Source: an uncultured Fibrobacter sp. (lineage in GTDB: Bacteria > Fibrobacterota > Fibrobacteria > Fibrobacterales > Fibrobacteraceae). From it: a stretch of DNA of 64,000 nucleotides. Below are positions 63,732-64,000 of this stretch, in pieces. Under the pieces are notes generated by a model that made no database searches, had not been told where the DNA came from, and saw only the letters and a list, made by a program, of their open reading frames with translations. The number at the start of each line of letters is the position of its first letter. The first letter of the stretch is position 1. Location: contig NZ_CAMVDO010000005.1 of NCBI RefSeq assembly GCF_947166265.1, forward strand, positions 1 through 64,000. Direction: 5' to 3'. The position numbers and the translations under genes are program-made.

Positions 63732-64000
63732 ATGAAACGCCGTCGAAAAAAACACGTTCCCATGAACCGCTCGCAGATGATGCAATCGGTCCATTCCGAA
63801 GATACGAAGCCAGAAATTTTGGTACGTAGGGCGCTATTTCATGCAGGCTTTCGTTACAAACTCCATCGTCACGATTTACCAGGTTCACCAGATCTTTTCG
63901 TTCTCAAGTACGGAGTGGCCATTTTCGTGAACGGATGTTTTTGGCACCAGCATGGTTGCAAGTTAACAAGCCGTCCGAAAAGCAACCCAGATTTTTGGGA
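63732..64000 (+). CDS. vsr: Vsr very-short-patch repair endonuclease (partial)
   Basis: At least 89 residues; the gene runs off the window. MNRSQMMQSVHSEDTKPEI, LPGSPDLFVLKYGVAIFVNG and CFWHQHGCK follow the Vsr pattern: Asp in PGSPDLF is the catalytic metal ligand, and CFWH with HGC bind zinc and shape the active site. Nicks DNA 5' of T-G mismatches produced by deamination of 5-methylcytosine. Usually next to a cytosine-5 DNA methyltransferase. Confidence 0.92.
   Translation, partial: MKRRRKKHVPMNRSQMMQSVHSEDTKPEILVRRALFHAGFRYKLHRHDLPGSPDLFVLKYGVAIFVNGCFWHQHGCKLTSRPKSNPDFW

Overview
The window looks like a chromosomal segment of a Gram-negative, plant-polysaccharide-degrading bacterium, most likely Fibrobacter or a close relative (phylum Fibrobacterota). 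The assignment rests on several features seen together: a CBM11-GH5 cellulase lipoprotein, a rhamnogalacturonan-degrading set (two CE12 esterases and a PL11 lyase) with shared accessory and C-terminal modules, many outer-membrane proteins and lipoproteins, a LolA-like carrier, and a MurE DNPR motif that points to meso-DAP peptidoglycan. No search was run, so the genus is an inference.

Layout. 1-2.9 kb: repeats, an lrgA-lrgB pair and a tandem SagB-type nitroreductase. 3.2-10.1 kb: the GH5 cellulase, a large gluzincin/beta-propeller/beta-barrel protein and a rhomboid protease. 10.5-12.1 kb: a YfgM-like protein, tRNA-Thr(CGT) and a decayed gene. 12.3-26.2 kb (minus strand): a tightly overlapping division and cell-wall (dcw) operon, mraZ-rsmH-ftsL-ftsI-murE-murF-ftsW-murG-murC-ftsQ-ftsA-ftsZ. 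It has no mraY or murD. Its promoter carries phased MraZ-type TGGG boxes. 26.5-31.1 kb (minus): lolA-like, beta-propeller, PorV-like and recF genes, tightly packed or overlapping end to end.

31.2-40.4 kb: an outer-membrane protein, a TPR-like lipoprotein, an altered glycogen-synthase-like protein, a tRNA with anticodon CAT, carboxynorspermidine dehydrogenase and arginine decarboxylase (polyamine synthesis), and a TrmA-family methyltransferase. 40.4-44.6 kb (minus): a MoxR-DUF58-transglutaminase trio. 44.7-47 kb (minus): a family-2 glycosyltransferase, an ArnA-like nucleotide-sugar enzyme and a small lipoprotein. 47-53.9 kb (minus): the rhamnogalacturonan cluster. 54.1-58.3 kb (plus): YihY-type membrane protein, a small barrel protein and a divergent UvrA paralogue. 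58.3-63.5 kb (minus): two MORN/YwqK-repeat lipoproteins, an SDR, an iron alcohol dehydrogenase and a relic of an exported enzyme. The window ends inside a vsr endonuclease gene.

Three themes go beyond gene content. (1) Interspersed repeats are common, and some lie in frame inside genes: two sites in the UvrA paralogue, one linker in the gluzincin protein, and one that supplies the gluzincin gene's Shine-Dalgarno and GTG start. (2) A C-rich TAACCAC-type repeat lies upstream of three genes, always in the same orientation relative to the gene. (3) A TAyATT-like -10 element lies 6-10 nt before several start codons, which suggests leaderless or near-leaderless transcripts. I found no clearly new multi-gene defence or biosynthetic system. 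The strongest leads are the repeat-invaded UvrA paralogue, the altered GlgA-like protein and the MraZ-controlled dcw promoter.
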